DNA of 64,000 nt from Limibacter armeniacum (GTDB lineage Bacteria > Bacteroidota > Bacteroidia > Cytophagales > Flammeovirgaceae): assembly GCF_036880985.1 (NCBI RefSeq), contig NZ_JBAJNO010000008.1:2047500-2111499 (forward strand), written 5' to 3'. The translations under genes and the position numbers were made by a program. Position 1 is the first letter of the stretch. The number at the start of each line of letters is the position of its first letter. The notes under the pieces were generated by a model, which worked only from the letters and a program-made list of their open reading frames with translations, had not been told where the DNA came from and ran no database searches. Positions 34,101-42,549 of this stretch are shown one piece after another.

Positions 34101-37100
34101 ATGAAAGTTTTTTTAGGTGGCGCTGCAGACCAATCGCAGTGGCGCTCATTGCTAATATCTGAACTAAATACCGATTATACTGATCCAACTGAAGCCCGTA
34201 AAGCCAAGACTGAATTTATTTTGGCAAATGAACAGGAAATTCAGGATAGCAGTATTTGTCTGTACATACTTACTTCTTCTACCATAGAAGAGCACCTTCA
34301 TGAGGCAGTTGAGCAATCTGAAAGATATCCAGACAAGACCATCTGTGGGTATTTTCAGGAGGAAGGAACAGAACTACCTTTTGAGACCATTCATAGTGCC
34401 AGAGAAAGCATCACTTCAAATGGAAGTGTATGGCTAGACAGTTTGGAGGAAGTCCTCACATACCTGAATGGAGAAAAACCAAGTGGAGAAAGCGGAGAGG
34501 AGCTTCAAGAAATCAATGATGTATTTATTTCCTATGGTAGAAGGCACAGTAAGGCTTTTGCTGAAAAGCTTTGTACACAGTTACAGCAAAATGGATTTAA
34601 GGTTTGGTTTGACCAAAATAACATTCCGTTGGCTGTAGACTTTCAGCAGGAAATCGATGAAGGTATCCGCAAGGCTCATAACTTCTGCTTTATCATTTCA
34701 CCCCATTCTGTTAAGTCAGCCTATTGCCTCAAGGAAATAGTGCAGGCTATTCGCTTTAAAAAGAAAATCATCCCTGTTTTTCATGTAGACCCTGAGGATG
34801 CATATGAATACATGCACCCTATAATCCAAAAGCTGAACTGGCTTTATGCTGATGGAGAAGAGAAATTCAACGGCTTTTTTACTAGTCTGGTAAGTGTACT
34901 GCAAGAAGATAAACAACTGGTTGAGTACCATACACAACTGCTTGACTTGGCATGGGAGTGGAAGCGGCACAAGGAGCATCCTTCTATGTTGCTTTATGGG
35001 GAAGATAGATTGGCTGCTGAAGGCTGGATGAATCGATTGCTAAATGGTAATTTTCCTTTTACCCCATCAGGGATGCATTGTGAATATATCACGGCATCAC
35101 GCAAAGAGGCTCTAGTAGGGAAGACAGATACCTTTTTGATTGCAGCAAAAGGTCATCAGAAAGCAGGTGAAAGAATAGCTGAAAGTTTGTTAGGGAAAGG
35201 GGTTACGGTCAGCAATTCTGAAATGATGGACGAAGACGAAATTGTCGGAAACATCGTCAGGGCTGATAATATGTTGATTGTAGCAGGGAAAGATCAGTAT
35301 GCTGACCCTGAGATTGAACGTATATTAAAATTTTCAGATGAGTATCAGAAGCGTGTGATATGGCTCAGTACTACAACAGGGATTTCTGATTTTGTAAATC
35401 AGGCAAGGGGAATCTTTGGTGTCCAGGTCACTGCTTTCAATAAAGAAGAAGACGACAAACAGGTACTGCAATTAAGGGATATATTGAATATCCTTGAAAA
35501 GGAAAAAGATTACCATGCTTACCATACTAAACTCTTGGCGCAGGCTTATGACTGGCAACAGCATAAAAAGACGGATAGCTTTCTGCTAAGGGATAAGGAA
35601 TTGGAAGTAGCCGAAAGTTGGTTGAAAATTGCCCGATTGAGAAACATCTTTCAACCTACACCTTTGCAGGTTGGACTGATTGAAATGAGTCAGGAAATGA
35701 CGGCTCACCTTTTCAGTGAAGTCTACTTGGGATACGCCCCGAAAGACCATGACTTGGCGGCAAAATTGAATCAGTCTCTCCGTGAACACCAAAAGGTAAC
35801 CTGGATGGATGAGCAGGATATTCCTATCAGGGATACGCCAACGGAAGGTTTGAAAGAAGCACTGAACGTACTGATACTGTTGACTGACGGTATTGCCCAT
35901 ATCTATCAGGATGAAATTGCCTATGCTGAAACCAATAAGAAAAGGATAATTCCTTTACTGATGAATGGCTTTTCAGGTAATGAGTTGCCTGAGTTATGTC
36001 AGGCTTACCAGCAAAATGCGGTTGACTTCAGACAAGATTTTAATACAGGATTGATTGAGCTTTTACGAAAGCTCGACACAGATAAAGAGTACCTGAACAG
36101 TCATGCCCATTGGTTAAGGAAAGCAACTGAGTGGGAGCAACATGGCATGAGTACTGAGAAGCTCTTGACTTCTACAGAAGTGGTTTTGGCTGAAGAGTGG
36201 CTCATGAAATCTGTGGCAGAAGGAAAGCAGCCTTTACCGACGGAATTGCAACATTCTTTAGTGGAGGAAAGTAAAACTGCCATTGAAAATAAAAGGCTGA
36301 AGGAAATTCGAGAAAAAAGCAGGCTCAAACGCTTGATTATTGCACTTGCAGGCATTTTGATCATTTCCATTGGATTGGGAGTAGTCTCATTCCATGAGCG
36401 GGAGCGTGCAGAGAGTAACGCACTCAAGGCTATGGTAGCGCTAGGTAAGGCTAGTGAGAGTGAGAAGCGGGCATTAGTTGAAAAAGAAAATGCAAAAAAG
36501 AGTGAGAAAGCAGCAAAAGAAGCTGAAAAGGAGGCGGTAAAGCAAAGCAGATTGGCTTCTGCTCAAAGGAAAATAGCCATCGATAATGCTTTGATTGCAA
36601 AAGAGAATGAGCAGAAAGCAAAGGAAAATGAGAGAAGGGCATTGGATAGTGAGCAAAAGGCAAAAGACAATGAAAGAAAGGCGAAGGAGGAAAGGGACAA
36701 GGCTGATGCGCTTTACAAAGAAACGATGGCACTTAGAAGTGCGGATAATGCCACAACTTACTTTGAGTACTTTGACCTGAATAAAACCCGTTCGAACGGG
36801 GAGATACAGGAAACGATCCAGCATTATGATACACTTCTCAAGTACAAACCTGAGGAAGTGTTAGGCAATCAGACCGTTTACCAGGCGCTGTTGAACTGCT
36901 ATAACCAATTAAAACCCAAACACTTTAAAGTAATTGAGCAGCTGAAGAATGCTTATGTACTGGCAAATGAGCATGACGGACAAAACCTTCTGGTTGGAGA
37001 TAGCCGTGCTATATACCGTTTGGGAATAAATACTTTCCAAGTAATAGGACTGAAGGAACGTTTGGTCGCACAGTCGGAAGGGCTGACTTATATTCACCCA

Positions 37101-37856
37101 TCTTACATGCGAAAATTAGCAATGGTCCAGCCGAACTCTGAAACAGAGTTCAGTATAATTCAAATGCCTATCCCTGAGTTAAACCCGATCTATTTTTGGG
37201 CTTTTGAACCCGAAACAAACCACTATTTCTCCATTAACAGGGACAATCATATTTACAAGGTTAGGTGGAATGAGGTCCCTGTAACACCATTCAGAGCACA
37301 CCCGAATGGGGGCAGGTATTTGTCTATGGCGCTTAGTACACAAGAAGGACTGTTGGCAGCAGGTGATGACAGAGGGCGAATCGAGTTGTTGGAACTGAAT
37401 GGCAATGTGACAGGGACATTGATAGACACAGGAAATCACAGGATTACCGCTATCCGGATTGTAGGTAGTAGGTATTTGCTTGCAGGAACGGATAATGGGA
37501 CTGTAATGCTTTGGGATTACCTCAATCAAAAATTGCTCAGTAGTCATGACCTGAAATCGGGATCCATTTCTTCTCTTACCTTGAGTACAGACAATTCTGT
37601 TTTGTTGGCAGGGGCAGGAGATAGGGTGTTTATTTGGAGGTTAGGTCAAAATATGACTTTCAGTAGGGATCATAAGCAATTACTTTTTCCAAGAGAGGTA
37701 CTACTTAACAATACAGAATTTTTTGGAGGGGATAAAGTAATTACAACAGGTCAGAAAGGAACCTACATTTGGATGGCATCTACCCATGCACTTCGAAATG
37801 AGCTTGAGAAGCTCTTAGCTAAAAATGAAATAGTATCGGACGATCAGTCCAACTGA
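34101..37856 (+). CDS. Multidomain TIR protein: deoxyribosyltransferase-like, three TIR modules, TM helix, beta-propeller
   Basis: A 1251-residue protein with this order: (1) residues 1-125, nucleoside 2-deoxyribosyltransferase-like domain (KVFLGGAADQSQWRSLLI, DYTDP, then HEAVEQSERYPDKT with E68 in the catalytic-Glu position); (2) residues 139-268, TIR domain (DVFISYGRRHSKAFAEKL, VWFDQNNIPL, and SAYCLKEI with E212 at the NADase Glu position); (3) residues 342-465 and 538-660, two degenerate TIR-like modules; (4) a repeated helical linker (LAWEWKRH, AYDWQQHKK, ATEWEQHG, each followed by an AExWL segment) after each TIR module; (5) a membrane helix about 743-763; (6) a charged coiled coil 765-880; (7) a WD40-like propeller about 955-1230. 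TIR domains of this type can cleave NAD. The first two modules suggest nucleotide chemistry; a defence or signalling role is inference. Confidence 0.88.
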   Translation: MKVFLGGAADQSQWRSLLISELNTDYTDPTEARKAKTEFILANEQEIQDSSICLYILTSSTIEEHLHEAVEQSERYPDKTICGYFQEEGTELPFETIHSARESITSNGSVWLDSLEEVLTYLNGEKPSGESGEELQEINDVFISYGRRHSKAFAEKLCTQLQQNGFKVWFDQNNIPLAVDFQQEIDEGIRKAHNFCFIISPHSVKSAYCLKEIVQAIRFKKKIIPVFHVDPEDAYEYMHPIIQKLNWLYADGEEKFNGFFTSLVSVLQEDKQLVEYHTQLLDLAWEWKRHKEHPSMLLYGEDRLAAEGWMNRLLNGNFPFTPSGMHCEYITASRKEALVGKTDTFLIAAKGHQKAGERIAESLLGKGVTVSNSEMMDEDEIVGNIVRADNMLIVAGKDQYADPEIERILKFSDEYQKRVIWLSTTTGISDFVNQARGIFGVQVTAFNKEEDDKQVLQLRDILNILEKEKDYHAYHTKLLAQAYDWQQHKKTDSFLLRDKELEVAESWLKIARLRNIFQPTPLQVGLIEMSQEMTAHLFSEVYLGYAPKDHDLAAKLNQSLREHQKVTWMDEQDIPIRDTPTEGLKEALNVLILLTDGIAHIYQDEIAYAETNKKRIIPLLMNGFSGNELPELCQAYQQNAVDFRQDFNTGLIELLRKLDTDKEYLNSHAHWLRKATEWEQHGMSTEKLLTSTEVVLAEEWLMKSVAEGKQPLPTELQHSLVEESKTAIENKRLKEIREKSRLKRLIIALAGILIISIGLGVVSFHERERAESNALKAMVALGKASESEKRALVEKENAKKSEKAAKEAEKEAVKQSRLASAQRKIAIDNALIAKENEQKAKENERRALDSEQKAKDNERKAKEERDKADALYKETMALRSADNATTYFEYFDLNKTRSNGEIQETIQHYDTLLKYKPEEVLGNQTVYQALLNCYNQLKPKHFKVIEQLKNAYVLANEHDGQNLLVGDSRAIYRLGINTFQVIGLKERLVAQSEGLTYIHPSYMRKLAMVQPNSETEFSIIQMPIPELNPIYFWAFEPETNHYFSINRDNHIYKVRWNEVPVTPFRAHPNGGRYLSMALSTQEGLLAAGDDRGRIELLELNGNVTGTLIDTGNHRITAIRIVGSRYLLAGTDNGTVMLWDYLNQKLLSSHDLKSGSISSLTLSTDNSVLLAGAGDRVFIWRLGQNMTFSRDHKQLLFPREVLLNNTEFFGGDKVITTGQKGTYIWMASTHALRNELEKLLAKNEIVSDDQSN

Positions 37857-37895
37857 ATGTTTTAAACTGATTTCCGAACAGATAAAATAAACCCA

Positions 37896-40424
37896 ATGAG
37901 AAAGTTTTTTTTACTGATTCTACTTTTTACTGGATTTACAGTAAAGGCTCAGGTAAAATATGACCGAAGCGCCACGCATATCTCCAATATCAAGGAGTAT
38001 TTGGATAAAGGTGGACATGAATGGAAAGCACTTGACCACTTTGATTCTTTGGAGGTGAACTCTAACAAGAAATGGACAAGGGAGGAGCGGATAAGTTTGC
38101 TCAAATGGAAAATTTATACAGACTATAGAACGTACCCAGATTTGATGAAACAGGATCTGGTCACGCTGATGGAAAATGATCCTAGTTTTTCTCCAAGTGA
38201 TTTGCCTCGTTATTCTGAAGATGAATTGTTTAGGGAGCGAGTAGACCATATTTACCAAACGCAGCAGCAGGAGTATATTTTTGTCAGTAAGTTCAGGCAG
38301 GATCGTGATATGGCGCCCTTTGTCCTGAAGGTATTTACCTCAAAGGATATTGAAGCTTTAGGGGCTACCAATATCATGGACTTATTGCGTATTACACCGG
38401 GGTTTGCTGAGTTGGGAGATTCCAATGAAAGAAATTTTGGCACAAGAGGTGTCAGTGGTTCAACCGTACAGCACGTACTTTTCCTGATAGATGGTCATCG
38501 TGTGACAGACTTACTTACATCTTCTACATCCCCTGATTGGATTAGCTTGGATTATGTTGAGCAAGTGGAAGTTGTCCGTGGCCCTGGGTCGGCGCTATAT
38601 GGTGGGAATGCTTTCAGTGGGATTGTCAATATCATTACTAAAAACGGTAAAACCTTTAGTGGAGGGCAGTTGTCAGCCTCTATTGGTACTGGAGCGACAG
38701 CAGACTTAAGTTCGAGTAACCTGCTGGACAGAAGTATGTACAAGATGAACTTCCAGTATGGAAATAGCTTCAATGCTACTTCCAACTTTTACCTGTCGGG
38801 CACTTTTTATAGGTCAGGAGGGAATGAATTCGTCTATAACCCTTCACAAGCAGACCAATATTACTTTTCGGCAAACCCTGAGGATAAGCAACAATACAAT
38901 GAGACAGTTGGCAAATACAACCCTAGTTATAGCTTGCTGATGAGTTATAAGTCTCAGAATGGTATTTCGGTAACAGCCAATGCTGAGTCAACGACCATGG
39001 TATATGCAAGGTCTGGTAACAACCTGTTTTGGGCGAGTGATTCAATACCTCGCACCCGATTGGATAGGAGAGAGTTTCTGAAAGCCGATTATGACTTTTT
39101 TCATAACAAAGAGGATAGACTTGTCTTATCTGGTGCCATTAACCTGTTCCATAAGGATTTTTACCTGAATAGTGATAATACCCACAAAGGTGTTCAGCGA
39201 CTCTTGGGGGATGAAACCCGAATTGATATTGCTATGGAATACACCACCAAGAAATTGCAGTTCAAGGATGAGAAAGCGCTAACCATTTTTGGGTTTGAAT
39301 CCTCACTGAACTGGTGGAATTACCAGTACTTGAGGCAAGGCATGGTTACCGCAGGAAACAATACATTTCCCGGCTTATTCTATAATGAATTGGATAATTA
39401 CTTTAAGCCGCCTTCTTCAGGGTTCTTTAATCCGGGGGAGAATGTAGCAGCAGCTTTTGTTCAGACACAACGCCACTTGATAGAAGATAAATTGCAGGTG
39501 ACAGCCGGATTGCGTTATAACTGGCACCGACAGTATGCCCCATTGAATGACTTTGTGTTTCGAAACCATTTGAGCCCACGGTTCTCAATGGTGTATATTC
39601 CTTTTTCGGGAAAAGTAAAAAGGGATAAGTTAAGGATTAAGGCAATGTACGGTTCGGCATTTTTACCACCAATGTTCCTTTACAGACAAACACCAGGTAT
39701 TGGTACATTTATAGACGATCCGGACGATGCAAAAGGCTTGTCTTCACAGCTGATAGACAGTTTTGAATTGGCAATGGCAGGGGAAATCCCTTTCAAAGGA
39801 GTGACACTTGCTTATGAAGCCAATGTGTATCATAATGAAATAGAAGGGTTAATCTACCGCCAACCGACTGTTTCGGGGAGTAGTTATTATCAAAACTATG
39901 CAAAGACCTATGTGCTCAATGGAATGGAGGGAGAGTTAAGGTTGACACTTCCGGTAAATAGTGAGTTGACTTTAACACCGTTTGCAAACATTACAATGAT
40001 TGACTCCAAGTCTGATATGAATTACCAATACGAGGGAGTTGTATTCGAGGACTCAGAATCACCACTACTATTTTATCCTTCATTTAAATGGAGTGCTGGA
40101 ACAGGAGTTGCATTCAGAGAACGATGGAACATCCAACTGATGGCAAACCATTCCGGAAAGTCTTATGTGATCGTAAAGGACGAAGGGGAAGATCAAACTA
40201 CAAATGAAGATGATTTTCATAAAGTGGAAGCAAACAATGCCTATACACTTGTACACGCTAATGTGTCATTCAAACTGTCAGAGACATTGAAGTTCTCACT
40301 AAAAGGACAAAACCTTTTCAATAAGGCTTACTTTCTTCCTGCTTTGATAAATACTGACAATATAGGCCGTACTAGAGGGGAAGGGAGACTTTTGTTATTT
40401 ACTTTATATTATAAATTTCAATAA
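37896..40424 (+). CDS. TonB-dependent receptor downstream of the TIR gene
   Basis: An 842-residue outer-membrane receptor. A signal peptide (ends ...VKAQ) is followed by about 115 residues of unfamiliar helical sequence, then the plug domain (about 140-250: TSKDIEALGATNIMDLLRITPGF, GTRGVSGS, DGHRV, VEVVRGPGSALYGGNAFSGIVNIITK) and a 22-strand-type barrel ending KFQ after NKAYF and RLLLFTLYYKF. The usual carboxypeptidase-regulatory-like domain is absent. The N-terminal helices (DPSFSPSDLPRYSEDELF) resemble short TPR-like segments that often precede periplasmic modules. It begins only 39 bp after the TIR gene with no terminator, so the two are probably cotranscribed. The ligand is unknown. Confidence 0.88.
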   Translation: MRKFFLLILLFTGFTVKAQVKYDRSATHISNIKEYLDKGGHEWKALDHFDSLEVNSNKKWTREERISLLKWKIYTDYRTYPDLMKQDLVTLMENDPSFSPSDLPRYSEDELFRERVDHIYQTQQQEYIFVSKFRQDRDMAPFVLKVFTSKDIEALGATNIMDLLRITPGFAELGDSNERNFGTRGVSGSTVQHVLFLIDGHRVTDLLTSSTSPDWISLDYVEQVEVVRGPGSALYGGNAFSGIVNIITKNGKTFSGGQLSASIGTGATADLSSSNLLDRSMYKMNFQYGNSFNATSNFYLSGTFYRSGGNEFVYNPSQADQYYFSANPEDKQQYNETVGKYNPSYSLLMSYKSQNGISVTANAESTTMVYARSGNNLFWASDSIPRTRLDRREFLKADYDFFHNKEDRLVLSGAINLFHKDFYLNSDNTHKGVQRLLGDETRIDIAMEYTTKKLQFKDEKALTIFGFESSLNWWNYQYLRQGMVTAGNNTFPGLFYNELDNYFKPPSSGFFNPGENVAAAFVQTQRHLIEDKLQVTAGLRYNWHRQYAPLNDFVFRNHLSPRFSMVYIPFSGKVKRDKLRIKAMYGSAFLPPMFLYRQTPGIGTFIDDPDDAKGLSSQLIDSFELAMAGEIPFKGVTLAYEANVYHNEIEGLIYRQPTVSGSSYYQNYAKTYVLNGMEGELRLTLPVNSELTLTPFANITMIDSKSDMNYQYEGVVFEDSESPLLFYPSFKWSAGTGVAFRERWNIQLMANHSGKSYVIVKDEGEDQTTNEDDFHKVEANNAYTLVHANVSFKLSETLKFSLKGQNLFNKAYFLPALINTDNIGRTRGEGRLLLFTLYYKFQ

Positions 40425-40488
40425 AGTTACAATCTGAAATAACTAAGGAGGTTAGTATCAAAAGGAGTAAATCTTTTTGTAACAAGGG

Positions 40489-41235
40489 ATGAGGATGAAA
40501 TTGCTAGTGTCTATCGTATTATTATTTGTTTCACAAACTGTTATAGGGCAAGTCCCTTATCTTAAGCCACTGGCAGAGCTGGTTGATCATGAAGAAAGAG
40601 GGTGGCGGAAAGTGAGGGACTGGGTGCATCAAGGGAGAAACTCAGTGGAAATACTCTACAGGTACCAGTCGGATGCTGATTCAGTACTGTTTCGGACACA
40701 GGTGCCGTCGGAGTATCCACTTGGGGCGATTATTTACCATACAGGAGGTCTGCTTGTTGAAGGTGGTTGGCTGAGAATCCTAGGCTCAGGCTCTCACAGA
40801 TTGCAGCGGACAGTCTCTGGTTGGAACCTTCATAAGTCATTTGAGCAGTACGGAGAAGTTCCTGATTTTTTGTTGGTGGCAGATGATGCAATTGGTGGGT
40901 TCTTTGCCGTGAATGGAGGTGAGTTTGGAGATGACATTGGTATGGTCTATTACCTTGGCCCAGATACACTGGAGTGGGAGTCATTAGGGATAGGGTACGA
41001 AGACTTTATTTGGTGGGCTTTCAATGGTGATCTTGATGAGTTTTATAGTAAGTATAAATGGCGAAACTGGAGAAATGATGTCCGAAGATTGAGAGGAGAT
41101 GAGGCTTTTCACTTTTTTCCGCCATTATGGTATGGGGGAGGAATTGATGATGAGAGTAGAAAGATGCCCGTTTCGGTAGAAAAGTTATGGGAATTTCATT
41201 TAGCCATGATGACAGACAATACTGAAAATAAATAA
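40489..41235 (+). CDS. DUF2625 family secreted protein
   Basis: A 248-residue protein with a signal peptide (LLVSIVLLFVSQTVIGQ) and a single DUF2625-like domain: GGLLVEGGWLRILGSGSHRL, DAIGGFFAVNGGEFG and LGPDTLEWESLGIGYEDFIWW. The function of this family is not established. A second ATG two codons on is equally possible as the start. It follows the TonB receptor by 64 bp and is closed by a terminator, so it is the last gene of the TIR unit. Confidence 0.8.
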   Translation: MRMKLLVSIVLLFVSQTVIGQVPYLKPLAELVDHEERGWRKVRDWVHQGRNSVEILYRYQSDADSVLFRTQVPSEYPLGAIIYHTGGLLVEGGWLRILGSGSHRLQRTVSGWNLHKSFEQYGEVPDFLLVADDAIGGFFAVNGGEFGDDIGMVYYLGPDTLEWESLGIGYEDFIWWAFNGDLDEFYSKYKWRNWRNDVRRLRGDEAFHFFPPLWYGGGIDDESRKMPVSVEKLWEFHLAMMTDNTENK

Positions 41236-41258
41236 GCGACCATTAAGTCGCTTTTTTC
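41234..41258 (+). terminator. Terminator after the TIR operon
   Basis: AAGCGAC / GTCGCTT, 6-nt loop and six T, overlapping the stop codon of the DUF2625 gene. No terminator lies between the three genes upstream. Confidence 0.82.
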
Positions 41259-41270
41259 TTTCCCTAAAGA

Positions 41271-41489
41271 TTACTTCATCTTTTTAAGTTGCGTGATAAT
41301 CTCTTGTAATCCATTCAGTTTGATCTCATATGTGGTCTCAAGAAGAACGCCCAACCTTCCTTGTGGAAATCCTTTTCTTTGAAACCATTCAAGGTAACTC
41401 ACAGGCAGGTCACAGATTAAAGTTCCTGCATATTTTCCGAATGGCATTTTCATTCTGACAATTTCCAAAAGTATTGTTTTATCAAACAT
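41271..41489 (-). CDS. DUF3820 family protein
   Basis: A 72-residue protein of the DUF3820 family (a group sometimes called putative quorum-sensing-regulated virulence factor, without proof here). The family core MPFGKYAGTLICDLPVSYLEWFQRKGFPQG is visible with its MKMPFGKYxG opening. The frame is open 49 codons upstream but overlaps the PepSY gene and those residues show no family character, so the start at MFDKTILLEIVR is chosen. The stop lies 13 bp beyond the TIR operon terminator. Confidence 0.8.
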   Translation of the reverse strand: MFDKTILLEIVRMKMPFGKYAGTLICDLPVSYLEWFQRKGFPQGRLGVLLETTYEIKLNGLQEIITQLKKMK

Positions 41490-41559
41490 ATTGCTTGTGT
41501 TGAAAGGTGTTGAATCAAAAGGAAGTAAATGCTGATTTAACCATGTTGGATAAATAATC

Positions 41560-42282
41560 CTAAAAGGCTTTTTGAAGTTTTTTGCTGTTTCTAGTTTTAC
41601 TCCTAAAGGTTTTTGAAGTGTAAAAATACAAAGCAAAACCTGATATAATAGTAAGCATTCCTAAAACAGAAAAAAATCTTAAAAGCCAGTTATTGATATT
41701 GTCCCTGCCTTCATAATCCATTGTGTGTAACATCCATAGGAAATCAAATACTCTCCAGTCATTATGCCTTGCCATATGGAATCTCCCATCCTTGGTGCTG
41801 ATATAGCCTTTTAAATGGTCATTACCTGCATAATGAATTACCCATGCAGGGAGTGGTCGTCCTCTGTACTCACTATGTTTACTAGTTTCGGTAATATATG
41901 ATACACTGTCAATGGAATAAGCATCCAAGACGTTTTCTTTTGCGATAGCTACAGCTTCATCTTTTGTGATAGGCCCTTTATCTGTCCATGTAATCGGGTC
42001 AATCAACTGTTGCTTGTTGACCCATAAATACAGTTTTCCATTGAATTTTCGGGTTTCCAATTGCTGAACCTTAAGCGTCGTGTTGACCATGTTTGCCAAA
42101 ATTGCAGCATCAATGGCAGGTGGTGTTACTTTGGGTTTTCGGAAATGGTCACCATGAATTGCATCAAGGTTGCTCCAACTGAAATAAAGTCCTCCCAGTG
42201 TCCAAAAGAAAAACTGGATGCCAATCAGAATGCCAAGGTAACGGTGTGACTTTCGTATAAACAGGTGTGTTTTACGCCTCAT
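41560..42282 (-). CDS. PepSY-domain membrane protein
   Basis: A 240-residue PepSY-associated protein (starting at MRRKTHLFIRKSHRYLG; seven further upstream codons are possible). An N-terminal helix (LGILIGIQFFFWTLGGLYFSW), a periplasmic PepSY-like region (KDEAVAIAKENVLDAY, PAWVIHYAGNDHLKGYISTKDG) and a C-terminal helix (NNWLLRFFSVLGMLTIISGFALYFY) are seen. HMARHNDWRVFDFLWMLHTMDY is typical of the PepSY_TM group, many of which act as ferric reductases or iron-transport helpers. A role in iron is inference; no TonB receptor for iron is adjacent. Confidence 0.75.
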   Translation of the reverse strand: MRRKTHLFIRKSHRYLGILIGIQFFFWTLGGLYFSWSNLDAIHGDHFRKPKVTPPAIDAAILANMVNTTLKVQQLETRKFNGKLYLWVNKQQLIDPITWTDKGPITKDEAVAIAKENVLDAYSIDSVSYITETSKHSEYRGRPLPAWVIHYAGNDHLKGYISTKDGRFHMARHNDWRVFDFLWMLHTMDYEGRDNINNWLLRFFSVLGMLTIISGFALYFYTSKTFRSKTRNSKKLQKAF

Positions 42283-42549
42283 AAGAATCAGATTAAGCTG
42301 CAAGGATACAAAAAATCATTAGTTGAATTGATGTGTTAGGTGAAATAATTATTAAGTATCCATAAGTGAATAATGATGGGTTTTTATTGTTTGACTATCA
42401 ATATTTTAAAACTATAAGATAAAGCCAAAAATCCAAATGCATTAAGATTACTAATTATCATTACATTTTTCTACAACAGTAAAAGCTTGTTTTAACATTA
42501 AAACTCATTTATATTTCCAACTTTTACTTTACCCATACTTTTTTATTAA

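Noticed and set aside
36451-36824. Two long antisense open frames opposite the TIR gene's coiled coil
   Set aside because: They mirror the Lys/Glu/Ala-rich coiled coil, have no start context and are rich in Phe/Leu/Ser as expected from antisense.
34101-37856. Treating the TIR protein as a proven anti-phage system
   Set aside because: Domain content is suggestive, but no other defence gene (nuclease, restriction, CBASS, Thoeris partner) is adjacent.
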